Notes: generated from the letters alone by a model not told the origin. DNA of 64,000 nucleotides from Myxococcales bacterium (GCA_029863605.1 JAOTVB010000001.1:96187-160186); one strand, 5' to 3'; shown: positions 43,545 through 51,965, counted from the stretch's first letter. Program-made: numbers and translations.

Positions 43545-44390
43545 CTATGTCGTGATCGAATCGCAGATGTAGGTTGGGATGATGCCGGAGCTTCGAATCA
43601 TGAGATCTGCTTGTTCTGGCAGCGTGTTTCCAGAGAGCACCAACACGGTGTCGAACCCGTATGTGTTCGCGCCGATGATGTCGGTTCGGAGCGTATCGCC
43701 CACGAACAGCACGTCCCGCTTGGTAATATCGGGGATGCGCTCCCTCGCTCGCGCGAGGGCGTATGCGAACATCATCGAGTCGGGTTTACCGAAGCGCACG
43801 AACGTCTTTTCGGTGATGTCTGAGAGCAAGGTGCCGAGGCTCCCGACCGCGATCGCGATTTCGTTGCCGTGCATCGGGTAGGTGATGTCGGCGTTGGCCA
43901 CGATGACCGGGACGTTCACGTGCCGAATCAAGTTCAGAGTGGCGTTCACGTCTTTGAACCAATCGAATCCTTCGTCGTCGAGCAACACGATCGCGACCAG
44001 ATTATCGGTGCCGTCGCAATCGGCGATCGGCACCGGGATCTTGCCGGCGATCTCGATGTAGTGCGCGGACTCGGGTTTTCCGAGATAGGCCACCTTGCCG
44101 TAAGGGATCTGGTGCTCGATGTACTGCGCCGCCAACAGACCGGACGAGATGTATCTTTCGGGGGGAAGAAGCTCACCTCCGGCTTGCTCTGCGTATCTTT
44201 CGGCCATGGCCTCCGGGGAGCGGGAGGAATCGTTGGTGACGACGAAGACCTCCTTACCGTCGGCGATCATGGAGGTTACCGCCTCGAGCGCGCCGTCGAT
44301 CAACCCGGATGCGCTCTTGAGCACCCCATAGGCGTCGAGAAAGATCACCGAGTAGCCCTCTGCCGTCTCCCGGAAGGAACGCATGTCCAT
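43545..44390 (-). CDS. HAD-superfamily subfamily IIA hydrolase (NagD-like)
   Basis: A 281-residue HAD protein: motif I FLDAYGVL, motif II VVTNDSSRS, Lys of motif III in FGKPDS, and motif IV VLFVGDTLRTDIIGA. The second Asp of motif I is Tyr here, as in some IIA hypothetical subfamilies, so the phosphatase mechanism may be altered. It belongs with proteins of unknown function that include a C2 cap. The gene is convergent with the kinase-like gene, separated by the inverted repeat. Confidence 0.88.
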   Translation of the reverse strand: MDMRSFRETAEGYSVIFLDAYGVLKSASGLIDGALEAVTSMIADGKEVFVVTNDSSRSPEAMAERYAEQAGGELLPPERYISSGLLAAQYIEHQIPYGKVAYLGKPESAHYIEIAGKIPVPIADCDGTDNLVAIVLLDDEGFDWFKDVNATLNLIRHVNVPVIVANADITYPMHGNEIAIAVGSLGTLLSDITEKTFVRFGKPDSMMFAYALARARERIPDITKRDVLFVGDTLRTDIIGANTYGFDTVLVLSGNTLPEQADLMIRSSGIIPTYICDSITT

Positions 44391-44421
44391 GAGCGGGACA
44401 TATGCGTTCCGCGCGAATCGG

Positions 44422-45564
44422 TCAATTCTCGTCGGTTCGTGGCGCGTCGGTCCGGGGAGGGACGGGCACTCGCTTGCTGGTTCTCAGAGCGGCGATCAGC
44501 ACTGCGACGATGATGAGGATGAAGATGCCTATTGCGACCAAGACCCAGATCAGCCGCTCGAAGAAGTGGTCGATCAGGCCTCGACCCGTCGCCTCGACTC
44601 GGCCGAGGGCTTTGTCGACCTCGGCATCGACCGAATCGAGCACCGCGTCACGCTCACCTTCCAGCGCTTCGAGAAGCAGGATGCTCTGCTCCTCGACGGC
44701 GGCGAAGACCGCTTCTCGCTCGGCTGTAATACCGTCGAGTATTCGCGTGGTTTGATTACCGAGCGTCATTTCGAAATCGTCTAGGAATGACGTGATCCCG
44801 TCGACTGCCTCGACGACTGTCTTCGACGGATCAGCCACATATTCCTCGAACAAGGCGTTGACCAGGTAGTCCGCCTGCCATCGCGCCTCCGTGGGTAGCT
44901 GGACCGAAAGCATGGCGATGCGGTCGTTGAGATCCCGCACGGTCTCCTCCATGCTGCCCACGGCCTGGAGCCCGCTTTTCGCTTGTGTCCCTACCAGCCC
45001 GGCGAGATCCGCTTGCGCAGTCGGACGCACGTAGAGCTCCCCCTCGATCGGATGGACGGCGACCCACTCGGCGACTCGCTCCTTTATCCGTTCGAAATCC
45101 GTTGCCGATATTGTTTGGGCGGCGAGGTCTTCGGCTGCCTGATCGAGCTCGACCACCGTATCCACCACACATGCATGGCCCTCTCCGAACGCGCCCTTGC
45201 CATCGCCTTCGACGAAGTACTCTTTTTGCTGCCCCGCCAAAGCCCAAAGCTCGATCAAACCGGCGAGCGGGTCCTGGTTGAAGGCCGCTTGCCTCGCTTG
45301 TGGCGAGGCGTACATACGCCACAAGAGCGCAAGTCGACGGGTTTCGAGGTCGTCGGTAGTCTGAAGGATCTCGTCCGCGCATTTCGCAACTAGTTGGCTG
45401 AAGCGCGAGGCGAACTCGTAATCGATCGCGCGCAGACCCGTGACCGTGACCTCATTCTTAGTGAGTCGCGCCATGAGCTCGGGCTTCGGGGGCGCACCTC
45501 CGCAACCCATCCAAATGAGCGCGAGCAGGGTCGAGATGGCCTTGAATTTGTTGCTCGGTCGCAA
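44422..45564 (-). CDS. Lipoprotein with C-terminal membrane helix, unknown function
   Basis: Signal peptide with lipobox WMGC, followed by a helical domain of about 320 residues (predicted coiled segments with repeated Ala/Glu/Asp) and a C-terminal membrane helix (LIWVLVAIGIFILIIVAVLIAAL) with a short Arg/Pro tail. Two membrane contacts, a lipid and a helix, on one protein are unusual; if the lipobox is real the middle lies in the periplasm. No family is recognised. The next gene on the strand, upstream, is the exported NTR-like protein (17-base gap), so they may form one transcript. Confidence 0.6.
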   Translation of the reverse strand: MRPSNKFKAISTLLALIWMGCGGAPPKPELMARLTKNEVTVTGLRAIDYEFASRFSQLVAKCADEILQTTDDLETRRLALLWRMYASPQARQAAFNQDPLAGLIELWALAGQQKEYFVEGDGKGAFGEGHACVVDTVVELDQAAEDLAAQTISATDFERIKERVAEWVAVHPIEGELYVRPTAQADLAGLVGTQAKSGLQAVGSMEETVRDLNDRIAMLSVQLPTEARWQADYLVNALFEEYVADPSKTVVEAVDGITSFLDDFEMTLGNQTTRILDGITAEREAVFAAVEEQSILLLEALEGERDAVLDSVDAEVDKALGRVEATGRGLIDHFFERLIWVLVAIGIFILIIVAVLIAALRTSKRVPVPPRTDAPRTDEN

Positions 45565-45581
45565 GCTGGCTCCGAAAGCGG

Positions 45582-46127
45582 TTAGGAACGCCTACTGATC
45601 AGGGCGAGGCCTGCGATCAGCAAAGCGAAGAACCCGAACGATGTGCTCCCATGATTCCAGGCTGACACGGTGCACCGGTCATTCGAGCCTGCGCTCTTCT
45701 TGGTTGCGTCGGCGAACGTCGTGGAAGGCTTGCCAAGATGCTCGAGGTCGGCCTTGGCCTGGTCGATCGGCTTGGTGAGGCTGCACAGGCTGACCCGAAA
45801 TGGCTCTGCCTTTTCGCGATACGCGTACACCAGGTAGGTCGAGCCCTCGGCGAACGGATAGCCGCAGACGGCGCCGTTCGAAGCGGTGAGGACCGCCACT
45901 TCTTCGCTATCGATGCCTTTCCATGCCCTTTTCACCGCCAACGTGACCTCGAGACCGCGAAACCGCGTTGCCGAGTTCGGCGCAGTTTTGGTGACCGTGC
46001 CTTCGAAGATCGCTTTTGCCTGGGCGACCCCGTCTTCGACGGTTTGCTCCATGCAACTGCAGGCCTGAGCCTCGCCGATCGGCAGTAAGGTGGCGACACC
46101 AAAAACGAGCAATGTTAGCCAGCGCAT
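45582..46127 (-). CDS. Secreted NTR/TIMP-like protein with MYXO-CTERM-like tail
   Basis: A 181-residue exported protein. Signal peptide, then QACSCMEQTVEDGVAQAKAIFEGTV, the start of a TIMP/netrin-like beta-barrel with its first two cysteines at the mature N-terminus, then ASNGAVCGYPFAEGSTYLVYA. The tail is NDRCTVSAWNHGS with a hydrophobic helix and Arg-Arg, similar to the tail of the DUF2330 protein. A myxosortase-type anchor is inferred. Start 46127 gives the signal peptide; an in-frame codon 13 residues upstream has no leader. Confidence 0.85.
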   Translation of the reverse strand: MRWLTLLVFGVATLLPIGEAQACSCMEQTVEDGVAQAKAIFEGTVTKTAPNSATRFRGLEVTLAVKRAWKGIDSEEVAVLTASNGAVCGYPFAEGSTYLVYAYREKAEPFRVSLCSLTKPIDQAKADLEHLGKPSTTFADATKKSAGSNDRCTVSAWNHGSTSFGFFALLIAGLALISRRS

Positions 46128-46167
46128 TGGCCCGTTGTAGCACGCGCGATCAGTCCCCCAAGGCACT

Positions 46168-46196
46168 TTGACAGCTCTCGGAGTGGCGGCTACATC
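46168..46196 (+). promoter_or_regulatory. Candidate promoter of tRNA-Ser(GCU)
   Basis: A perfect TTGACA at 46168-46173 is followed after 17 bases by TACATC at 46191-46196. This would start transcription about 45 bases upstream of the tRNA. The -10 is poor and overlaps a GGCGGCT/AGCCGCC hairpin (46185-46203), so confidence is moderate. Confidence 0.5.
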
Positions 46197-46248
46197 AGCC
46201 GCCTGCTTGAGGGCAGGCCTCGGCCTGGTATTGAAACGTTGGGTATTT

Positions 46249-46341
46249 GGAGAGGTGGCCGAGTGGTCGAAGGCAGCCGCTTGCTAAGCGGCCGTGCGGT
46301 GTAGAGCCGTACCGGGGGTTCGAATCCCTTCCTCTCCGCCA
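46249..46341 (+). tRNA. tRNA-Ser(GCU)
   Basis: Acceptor GGAGAGG pairs with CCTCTCC, anticodon loop TTGCTAA gives GCU, a long variable arm, T-loop GGTTCGAATCC and an encoded CCA. It decodes AGC and AGU. About 93 bases, class II. Confidence 0.95.
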
Positions 46342-46356
46342 CGGATGCGGTGTCGC

Positions 46357-46384
46357 TTGACGCTTCGAAAGCGCCCGCTACCGT
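46357..46384 (+). promoter_or_regulatory. Weak candidate promoter of tRNA-Arg(ACG)
   Basis: TTGACG at 46357-46362 and TACCGT at 46379-46384, 16 bases apart, precede the tRNA by 11 bases. The -10 is poor; the tRNA may instead be read from the upstream tRNA-Ser promoter. Confidence 0.3.
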
Positions 46385-46395
46385 CAGCGCCCCAA

Positions 46396-46469
46396 GGACT
46401 CATAGCTCAATTGGATAGAGCACCGGCCTACGGAGCCGGGGGTTGGAGGTTCGAGTCCTCCTGAGTCCG
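46396..46469 (+). tRNA. tRNA-Arg(ACG)
   Basis: Acceptor GGACTCA pairs with TGAGTCC; anticodon loop CTACGGA gives ACG, whose A34 is the substrate for TadA to become inosine and read CGU/CGC/CGA. The 3' end is G followed by CCC, so CCA is not encoded. It ends four bases from the stop of the convergent PEGA-like gene. Confidence 0.95.
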
Positions 46470-46473
46470 CCCG

Positions 46474-47352
46474 CTACCGCGTGGGGTATACGTTGATGTA
46501 GGCCTCGTCGTCTTGAGCGGCGAGAACGGCGCCGGTGATGATCGAGCCCGCGAAGAGTCCGACGCCCGTGTAGAACACGCCAGGGTTACGGATTTGGTTG
46601 CCGGTGACGAACGGGTCGTATCGATAATCGATCGAGGCGAACATCATCGCCATCCCGGCGATCGCGCCCGAGACGAACACGGCCCAGCCCGTTTTTCGCA
46701 ATCGGCTCTTATCGACGTAACGACCCTCTACGATCGCGTCTTTGGTCAGGGTGACCGGCTGCCTCACATCGACCGGCGCGCCCCCGCGAAGCGATAGGGA
46801 CATGCGGTGCGTCCCCGAGAGGAGGGTCGCCTGACATGGGGCTTCGCAGATCGGCTGGTAAGCTCTGGTGACGACCTCTCCGTAGTACGGAGCCATGCCG
46901 AAGGCGTAGCCACCATAGCCCCATCCCGGGTAGCCCCATCCCGGGTAGCCCCATCCCGGGTAGCCCCATCCCCCGTAGCCCCAGCCGCCGTAGCCCCAGC
47001 CGCCGTAGCCCCAGCCGCCAAAGCCGACCCCGTAGCTCACGCCGCTGATCGAGGAGTAAACGCCACCCGCTTGGAGTTGAAACGCAACGCCGTCGGTGGC
47101 CGAGCGAAAGTCGAGACGAACGGGCTTGCCCGAGAGGAGCACTCGACCTGGACGTTGAAGAATCACGCCTTCAGATGGGACGGGCTTCGGAGCTTGCGGG
47201 GAGGGCGTCTGAGGCGGCGTGTCGATGATCACGACGCCGTCGTCGCGCATCTGCCCTTGGGTCGGCTGGCTCTGGCCAAATGCCTGCCCAGCGCCAACCA
47301 GCGAAACTAGAAAGACAAGCGCGGCCGAAAAACGCGTGGTTCGCTTTGCCAA
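46474..47352 (-). CDS. Exported PEGA-like protein with Gly-Trp-Gly-Tyr repeats
   Basis: From TTG 47352 a 292-residue protein: signal peptide (RFSAALVFLVSLVGAGQAFG), a Pro/Gln linker, a central GGWGYGGWGYP repeat at residues 112-149, then PICEAPCQATLLSGTHRMSLS, the Cys-x-x-Pro-Cys and turn pattern of PEGA-like domains, and two hydrophobic helices at the end. The tract is likely disordered or cell-wall adhesive. The TTG start is supported by AAGGGAG nine bases upstream and by the signal peptide; an ATG further up reads across the SRP RNA and tRNA genes and is rejected. Confidence 0.75.
   Translation of the reverse strand: MAKRTTRFSAALVFLVSLVGAGQAFGQSQPTQGQMRDDGVVIIDTPPQTPSPQAPKPVPSEGVILQRPGRVLLSGKPVRLDFRSATDGVAFQLQAGGVYSSISGVSYGVGFGGWGYGGWGYGGWGYGGWGYPGWGYPGWGYPGWGYGGYAFGMAPYYGEVVTRAYQPICEAPCQATLLSGTHRMSLSLRGGAPVDVRQPVTLTKDAIVEGRYVDKSRLRKTGWAVFVSGAIAGMAMMFASIDYRYDPFVTGNQIRNPGVFYTGVGLFAGSIITGAVLAAQDDEAYINVYPTR
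46906..47019. repeat. Tandem 15-bp repeat encoding Gly-Trp-Gly-Tyr units
   Basis: About seven copies of a 15-base unit (tagccccagccgccg and the variant tagccccatcccggg, as seen on the plus strand) encode GWGYG and GWGYP pentapeptides. The copies are nearly identical, which implies recent slippage. Confidence 0.88.
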
Positions 47353-47392
47353 TATGGGTAACTCCCTTGCCTGCCCGACATCATCATAGCGT

Positions 47393-47399
47393 AAAAAAA
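47393..47399 (-). terminator. T-run at end of SRP RNA
   Basis: Seven T residues on the minus strand follow the SRP RNA stem, a Rho-independent stop for the tRNA/SRP transcript. Confidence 0.75.
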
Positions 47400-47480
47400 G
47401 GCCCTGCCACACGCCGGGCACCGCTACCGTTGCTCCCTTCCAGGCCTGGCGGGTTTCACGGGCCGACGTTGGCAGGACCA
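47400..47480 (-). ncRNA. ffs: Signal recognition particle RNA, small bacterial (4.5S) type
   Basis: On the minus strand the sequence starts TGGTCCTGCCA, which pairs with TGGCAGGGCC at the other end, and it carries GGCCTGGAAGGGAGCA and the GCAACGGTAGC opposite strand of the conserved SRP domain IV tip. Length of about 80 to 90 bases is that of small bacterial SRP RNA. It follows tRNA-Ser(GGA) by about five bases and ends in a T-run. It acts with Ffh in co-translational targeting. Confidence 0.93.
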
Positions 47481-47485
47481 TAAGG

Positions 47486-47570
47486 CGGAGAGGAAGGGAT
47501 TCGAACCCCCGGTACCTTTCGGTACACACGATTTCCAGTCGTGCACCTTCGACCACTCGGTCACCTCTCC
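47486..47570 (-). tRNA. tRNA-Ser(GGA)
   Basis: Class II tRNA on the minus strand. Acceptor GGAGAGG pairs with CCTCTCC, anticodon loop CTGGAAA gives GGA, T-loop GGTTCGAATCC. The 3' end is G followed by CCT, so CCA must be added. It decodes UCC and UCU, and lies directly in front of the SRP RNA. Confidence 0.95.
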
Positions 47571-47655
47571 AGGCGGAGTCCGCCTTCCTTTTCGCGTCAG
47601 CCACCGCTTTTGAGGCGGAGACTTCTGCGGTCCTCAACTTGTAGGTCAAAGAACT

Positions 47656-47745
47656 TGGCGGAGAGCAAGGGATTCGAACCCTTGGTACCGTTGCCAGTAC
47701 ACTTGATTTCGAATCAAGCACCTTCGACCGCTCGGTCAGCTCTCC
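47656..47745 (-). tRNA. tRNA-Ser(CGA)
   Basis: Class II tRNA on the minus strand. Acceptor GGAGAGC pairs with GCTCTCC, anticodon loop TTCGAAA gives CGA, T-loop GGTTCGAATCC and CCA is encoded. It decodes UCG. It is 31 bases behind tadA and 85 bases ahead of tRNA-Ser(GGA) on the same strand. Confidence 0.95.
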
Positions 47746-47776
47746 GCGGCGGAAGCTAGCAAAACGCTTTAGGGTG

Positions 47777-48256
47777 TCAACGACCGTCGCGAGAGTCGTC
47801 GTTAGCGCGGATCGCCGCAAAAAACTCGCTCAAAAGGGCCCCACACTCGTCAGCGAGTACGCCCGGAACGGATTCGAAGCGATGATTGAGCCGAGCATCG
47901 TTACCGATGGTGTAGAGCGTCTGGGTCGCGCCTGCCTTTGGGTCATCGCAACCCCACACCACCCTCGGCACACGTGCGTTCACGAGGGCGCCTGCGCACA
48001 TCGGGCATGGCTCCAGTGTGACGTACAGGATGGTGTCGGTGAGTCGCCAGCTACCGAGCGCGCGGGCCGCTTCGCGAAGCGCGATCATTTCGGCATGTGC
48101 GGTCGGATCCTGCGTGGTCTCACGAAGATTGCGACCGCGTCCGATGATCTCTCCGGCATGAACGATCACCGCGCCGACTGGCACCTCACCTTCGGCTTCT
48201 GCGAGGCGCGCCTCCGCGATGGCCGCCCTCATCCACTGCTCGTCGCCGGTCGTCAT
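47777..48256 (-). CDS. tadA: tRNA-specific adenosine deaminase
   Basis: A 159-residue zinc deaminase: HAE at residues 54-56 (catalytic Glu56) and PCPMC with Cys84 and Cys87, plus the TadA-type [19 protein letters not shown] and the [18 protein letters not shown]. It converts A34 of tRNA-Arg(ACG) to inosine, and that tRNA is encoded 1.3 kb away. Start 48256 overlaps the epimerase stop (ATGA); the longer frame upstream has no support. The tRNA-Ser(CGA), tRNA-Ser(GGA) and SRP RNA follow on the same strand. Confidence 0.95.
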   Translation of the reverse strand: MTTGDEQWMRAAIAEARLAEAEGEVPVGAVIVHAGEIIGRGRNLRETTQDPTAHAEMIALREAARALGSWRLTDTILYVTLEPCPMCAGALVNARVPRVVWGCDDPKAGATQTLYTIGNDARLNHRFESVPGVLADECGALLSEFFAAIRANDDSRDGR

Positions 48257-49206
48257 GAAGTGCCTTGCATTTGACGCGCCCACGCACCGAGCTCGGCCAT
48301 CCCCTGCTCGCGGGTGACGACGGGTTCGTACCCGAGCTCCTTCTTGGCTTTGGTCATGTCGAAGGCGCTCGTCTGCCCGCGGCGGATGACTTGTGTCGGG
48401 TGAAGTGGCGACAGGCGTGCGCGGCACAGCGCCATGGCCCACCAATTGGGACCGCCTTTGCGCGGCGAGCTCCAACCGAGCGTCTCGCAGAGCTCGGTGA
48501 AGAAATCACGCGCCACCGAGAGCTCCGTATCGACGATGTAGTACACGCTGCCAGTCGGTACATCTGTTTCGATGGCTCGCAACACAGCCTCTACGAGGTT
48601 GTCCGTGTATGTGGTCGCCAATAGTTTCTTTCCGCCGCCCACTAGACGCACGCCTCCGTTCTTCGCCTCCGCTTGCCAACCGGGAAAATGTGTCGGGTCC
48701 CCCGGGCCCCATACGAGTGCCGGCCGCAATACGATCGTTCGGAAGTCCCTGTTGCCGGATACCCGAACCAGCTCTTCGGCGTGGAGCTTGGTTTGCGCGA
48801 GCGCGCCAACGGGTCGGGTGGGCGCTTCGTCTTCGTTCCAAAACGATCGCGGCCCATCGTAAAGCGTGACGTCTGCACAGGAGATGTGAATCATCCGCTG
48901 GCAGCCCGCCTTCTTGGCGGCATTGATCGCGTTCTCGGTGCCCGCGACGTGGGCCCATCCGAGGGTCTCGCGGTCCGTCCTCGGGTCTGCAATCCCGGCG
49001 GCGTGGACCATTACATCACAACGCCCGGCAGCCACCGCAAGCCGGTTGGGGTCCGCTAGGTCGCCAACGATGCGCTCGACATCGTTGAGCGCCCTTGAGT
49101 CCGAGCCCTCCCGCACGTAAGCCACCACTTCGTGTCCCGCCGCTTGGAGGCCGCGCAGGATTGCTCCCCCGATGAATCCGGTGGCCCCTGTGACCAGGCA
49201 TCGCAC
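48253..49206 (-). CDS. NAD-dependent epimerase/dehydratase, 3-beta-HSD-like, atypical catalytic Tyr
   Basis: Extended SDR of 317 residues. The nucleotide motif TGATGFIG is at residues 6-13 and VVGDLADP-type strand residues follow. [10 protein letters not shown] is the Ser strand, and [10 protein letters not shown] follows. The usual Tyr-x-x-x-Lys reads L-A-Q-T-K, Leu instead of Tyr, so standard acid/base chemistry is not available. It may be a binding or regulatory protein, or use another residue. It is upstream of tadA on the same strand and overlaps its start by four bases. Confidence 0.85.
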   Translation of the reverse strand: MRCLVTGATGFIGGAILRGLQAAGHEVVAYVREGSDSRALNDVERIVGDLADPNRLAVAAGRCDVMVHAAGIADPRTDRETLGWAHVAGTENAINAAKKAGCQRMIHISCADVTLYDGPRSFWNEDEAPTRPVGALAQTKLHAEELVRVSGNRDFRTIVLRPALVWGPGDPTHFPGWQAEAKNGGVRLVGGGKKLLATTYTDNLVEAVLRAIETDVPTGSVYYIVDTELSVARDFFTELCETLGWSSPRKGGPNWWAMALCRARLSPLHPTQVIRRGQTSAFDMTKAKKELGYEPVVTREQGMAELGAWARQMQGTS

Positions 49207-49284
49207 GCCCGGTTGCTAGCAGGATGCGCCGCGAAGAGCTAGGTCGCAATCATGCCGGAGAGCGGTCCGATAGAGCGCGCTTTC

Positions 49285-50283
49285 CTAGGCCGCGCGACCG
49301 GTTGTACGTGCCGGGCTTCTGAGCTTCGCGGCGACCGCCTCTCGGACCTTGGCGTCGTTTGCGAGCGCGGCGCGGGCGTTCTCGCGGCCTTGAGCGAGGT
49401 TCTTGCCGTCGAAGCGGTAGTACGCGCCGCTCTTTTCGACCGCCTCTGCCTCGACCGCGCGGTCGAGCAGATCGCCGACGGCGTCGATGCCCTTGCCGTA
49501 TCGGATGTCGAACTCGGCCTTTTGAAACGGAGGCGCCAGCTTGTTCTTGACGACTTTGACGCGCGTGCGATTTCCGAGCACCTCGTCGCCTTGCTTGACG
49601 GCGCCGATACGGCGGATGTCGAGTCGAACGGAGGCGTAGTACTTGAGCGCATGGCCGCCGGTCGTGGTTTCGGGAGAGCCGAACATCACACCGATCTTCA
49701 TGCGGAGCTGATTGATGAACACGATTGTGGTTCCAGTGCGATGGGCCGCGCCCGCAAGCTTTCGAAGCGCCTGACTCATGAGGCGCGCCTGGAGTCCCAG
49801 GTGCCGGTCACCCATATCGCCCTCGAGCTCGGCTTTCGGCACGAGCGCGGCAACCGAATCGACGACGACGAGATCGACGGCTCCGCTCCGCACCAAGATC
49901 TCGGCGATGTCGAGCGCTTGCTCGCCGTTGTCGGGTTGGCTCACCAGCAGTTCCGTCGGCCGAACGCCGAGGTTCTGTGCATAGTGGACGTCGAGCGCGT
50001 GCTCCGCATCGATGAAGGCGGCCACCCCGCCCATCGCCTGACACTGGGCGATCGCGTGAAGCGTGAGGGTCGTCTTCCCGCTGGACTCCGGCCCGAAGAT
50101 CTCCACGACGCGACCTTTCGGGTACCCACCGCAGCCGAGGGCCTCGTCGAGCGATGGGCTGCCGGTCGGAATGCACGGGACCTTTTCCGCTTTTTGGTCA
50201 CCGAGGCGCATCATCGCCCCTTTGCCGAACTGCTTTTCGACGCTTTGCAAGACGGCATCTACGGCCTTGAGTGATTGCTTCAT
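49285..50283 (-). CDS. recA: Recombinase RecA
   Basis: A 332-residue RecA. The P-loop GPESSGKTT is at 64-72, [21 protein letters not shown] and [14 protein letters not shown] are complete. The C-terminal tail is short and not very acidic, ending after PARTTGRAA. Strand exchange in recombination and LexA co-proteolysis. The start [17 protein letters not shown] is fixed by AAGGAG upstream; the 59-residue leader in the open frame is spurious. No LexA box is visible in the 52-base gap to the comM-like gene. Confidence 0.97.
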   Translation of the reverse strand: MKQSLKAVDAVLQSVEKQFGKGAMMRLGDQKAEKVPCIPTGSPSLDEALGCGGYPKGRVVEIFGPESSGKTTLTLHAIAQCQAMGGVAAFIDAEHALDVHYAQNLGVRPTELLVSQPDNGEQALDIAEILVRSGAVDLVVVDSVAALVPKAELEGDMGDRHLGLQARLMSQALRKLAGAAHRTGTTIVFINQLRMKIGVMFGSPETTTGGHALKYYASVRLDIRRIGAVKQGDEVLGNRTRVKVVKNKLAPPFQKAEFDIRYGKGIDAVGDLLDRAVEAEAVEKSGAYYRFDGKNLAQGRENARAALANDAKVREAVAAKLRSPARTTGRAA

Positions 50284-50335
50284 CGTGGGTGCTCCTTGTC
50301 TCGTTGTGGTTGGTTGTTGGGCGCGATCGGGAGCC

Positions 50336-51844
50336 TCAGGCGGGCTCCCGGTCGAGGACGCGATATTGGAGGGCCTCGGCGGTATGCGCGGGCTCAACGA
50401 CGTTCGACGCATCGAGAGCTGCGATCGTGTGTGCGATCCGTAACGCCTTGAGATACGCACGAGCGCTCATCTTCAATCGCTCGACGCCGAGCTCGAGCAA
50501 GGTGAGGGCCTCGCCCGTCACGCCTTGGGTGAGCGCTTCGAGCTTGTTGCGCCCTCCCGCGGAGGCGAGACGTGCCCGGGCCTGCTCGACCCTCTTTCGC
50601 ACGGTCGACGACGGCTCGCCGGGAGCGGCCTTGCGCATGGTTCGTGCGCTCACCCGCGGGACAGCGACCTGCAGGTCGAACCGGTCGAGCAGTGGGCCCG
50701 AAACACGCCCTCGGTAGCGCGCGATCTGCGACGGGCCACACCGGCAGAACCGGGTCGGGTCGCCGTAGTAGCCACACGGGCAGGGGTTCATGGCTGCAAT
50801 GACCATCGGCGCGGCGGGGAGGCGCACGCGTTGGCGGGCGCGAGAGATCACGACCTCTCCTTCCTCCATCGTCGTGCGCAGCGTTTCGATCGCGTCGCGC
50901 CGAAACTCGGGAAGCTCGTCGAGGAATAGAACGCCTCGATGGGCCAGGGTCAGCTCCCCGGCTCGGATCGGCTCACCGCCACCGACGATTGCGCTCGCGC
51001 TCGCCGTGTGGTGAGGGGCGCGGAAAGGACGCCGCCGACCGGCGAGGACCAGCGGCGCTCGCAGCCCCGCCGTGCTCGCGATGGTCGCAATTTCGAGCGC
51101 CTCTTCGCCGGACGGTGGCGGCAAGATCGACGGTAGGGCGCGCGCGAGCATCGTTTTGCCCGCGCCTGGGCTACCGATGAGGAGCATGTGGTGTCCCCCC
51201 GCCGCAGCGATCTCGAGGGCACGCCTCGCCGCCTCTTGGCCGCGGACGGCCCCGAGATCGCGATCGACGTCGTCGTGACCACGCAACCCCATGGACACAT
51301 CCCCCGCGACGACATCAGAGAGTGTGTCCTCACCATTGAGCCACTGAACTACCTCGCCCACGTGCGAGGCAGTGTGCACCGACACCCCCTCGATGAGCAT
51401 CGCTTCCGAACGGTTCCCTTCGGGAATGATCGCGTTTCGAAGACCCGCCCGACGCGCGCTCCTCAATAGTGCCAGCACCCCGCGCACAGGCCGAAGCTCC
51501 CCCGACAATGAAAGCTCGCCCACCAGCAACGTGTTCGGAAGCTCCGCCGGCGACACACCTCCACATGCCGCGAGGACGGAAGCTGCGACCGCGAGATCGA
51601 GCCCCGCCCCTGTTTTGCGAAGATCGCCCGGCGCGAGATTCAACACCAGATGCCGCGGCGGAAACGCAAAGCCGATCGACGAAAGCGCGGCCCGCACGCG
51701 GATACGACTCTCTTTGACCGCGCGCTCCGGAAGCCCGACGATGTCAAACCCCGGCAACCCCTCGCCGAGGCGAACCTCGACTTGGACGGGATGCGCTTCG
51801 ATGCCGATCAAACACGCGGCGTGCGCGGTGGCGAGCATGCGCAT
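50336..51844 (-). CDS. comM: YifB/ComM-like Mg chelatase-related ATPase
   Basis: AAA+ protein of 502 residues. The Lon-like N-terminal domain contains [16 protein letters not shown], the P-loop GSPGAGKTM at 224-232, the Walker [10 protein letters not shown], and a Cys cluster CPCGYYGDP and CRCGP of the Mg-chelatase/ComM zinc finger. In naturally competent bacteria ComM is a hexameric helicase that promotes branch migration in transformation. It lies 52 bases upstream of recA on the same strand, a plausible recombination unit. Confidence 0.94.
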   Translation of the reverse strand: MRMLATAHAACLIGIEAHPVQVEVRLGEGLPGFDIVGLPERAVKESRIRVRAALSSIGFAFPPRHLVLNLAPGDLRKTGAGLDLAVAASVLAACGGVSPAELPNTLLVGELSLSGELRPVRGVLALLRSARRAGLRNAIIPEGNRSEAMLIEGVSVHTASHVGEVVQWLNGEDTLSDVVAGDVSMGLRGHDDVDRDLGAVRGQEAARRALEIAAAGGHHMLLIGSPGAGKTMLARALPSILPPPSGEEALEIATIASTAGLRAPLVLAGRRRPFRAPHHTASASAIVGGGEPIRAGELTLAHRGVLFLDELPEFRRDAIETLRTTMEEGEVVISRARQRVRLPAAPMVIAAMNPCPCGYYGDPTRFCRCGPSQIARYRGRVSGPLLDRFDLQVAVPRVSARTMRKAAPGEPSSTVRKRVEQARARLASAGGRNKLEALTQGVTGEALTLLELGVERLKMSARAYLKALRIAHTIAALDASNVVEPAHTAEALQYRVLDREPA

Positions 51845-51965
51845 GTCATAAGCACGTCGCGTGCCAGATCATGCGGCATGGATTCCGCGGAGTTACGCGT
51901 CCCATACTGTCGGCCGGGAGCCCGCCCGTCGGCGCCCGTCGATCGGCGATGCTAAGGTGCGCGCG

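Noticed and set aside
46906..47019. Possible CRISPR-like array
   Set aside because: The 15-base units are directly adjacent without spacers and lie in an open frame encoding GWGY repeats.
47541..47759. Plus-strand frame with a FEPLVP and APSTARS segment
   Set aside because: It is antisense to tRNA-Ser(GGA) and tRNA-Ser(CGA), so the peptide reflects conserved tRNA sequence.
47352..47820. Upstream extension of the PEGA-like gene
   Set aside because: It reads across SRP RNA and two tRNA genes; the TTG at 47352 with signal peptide and ribosome-binding site is a better start.
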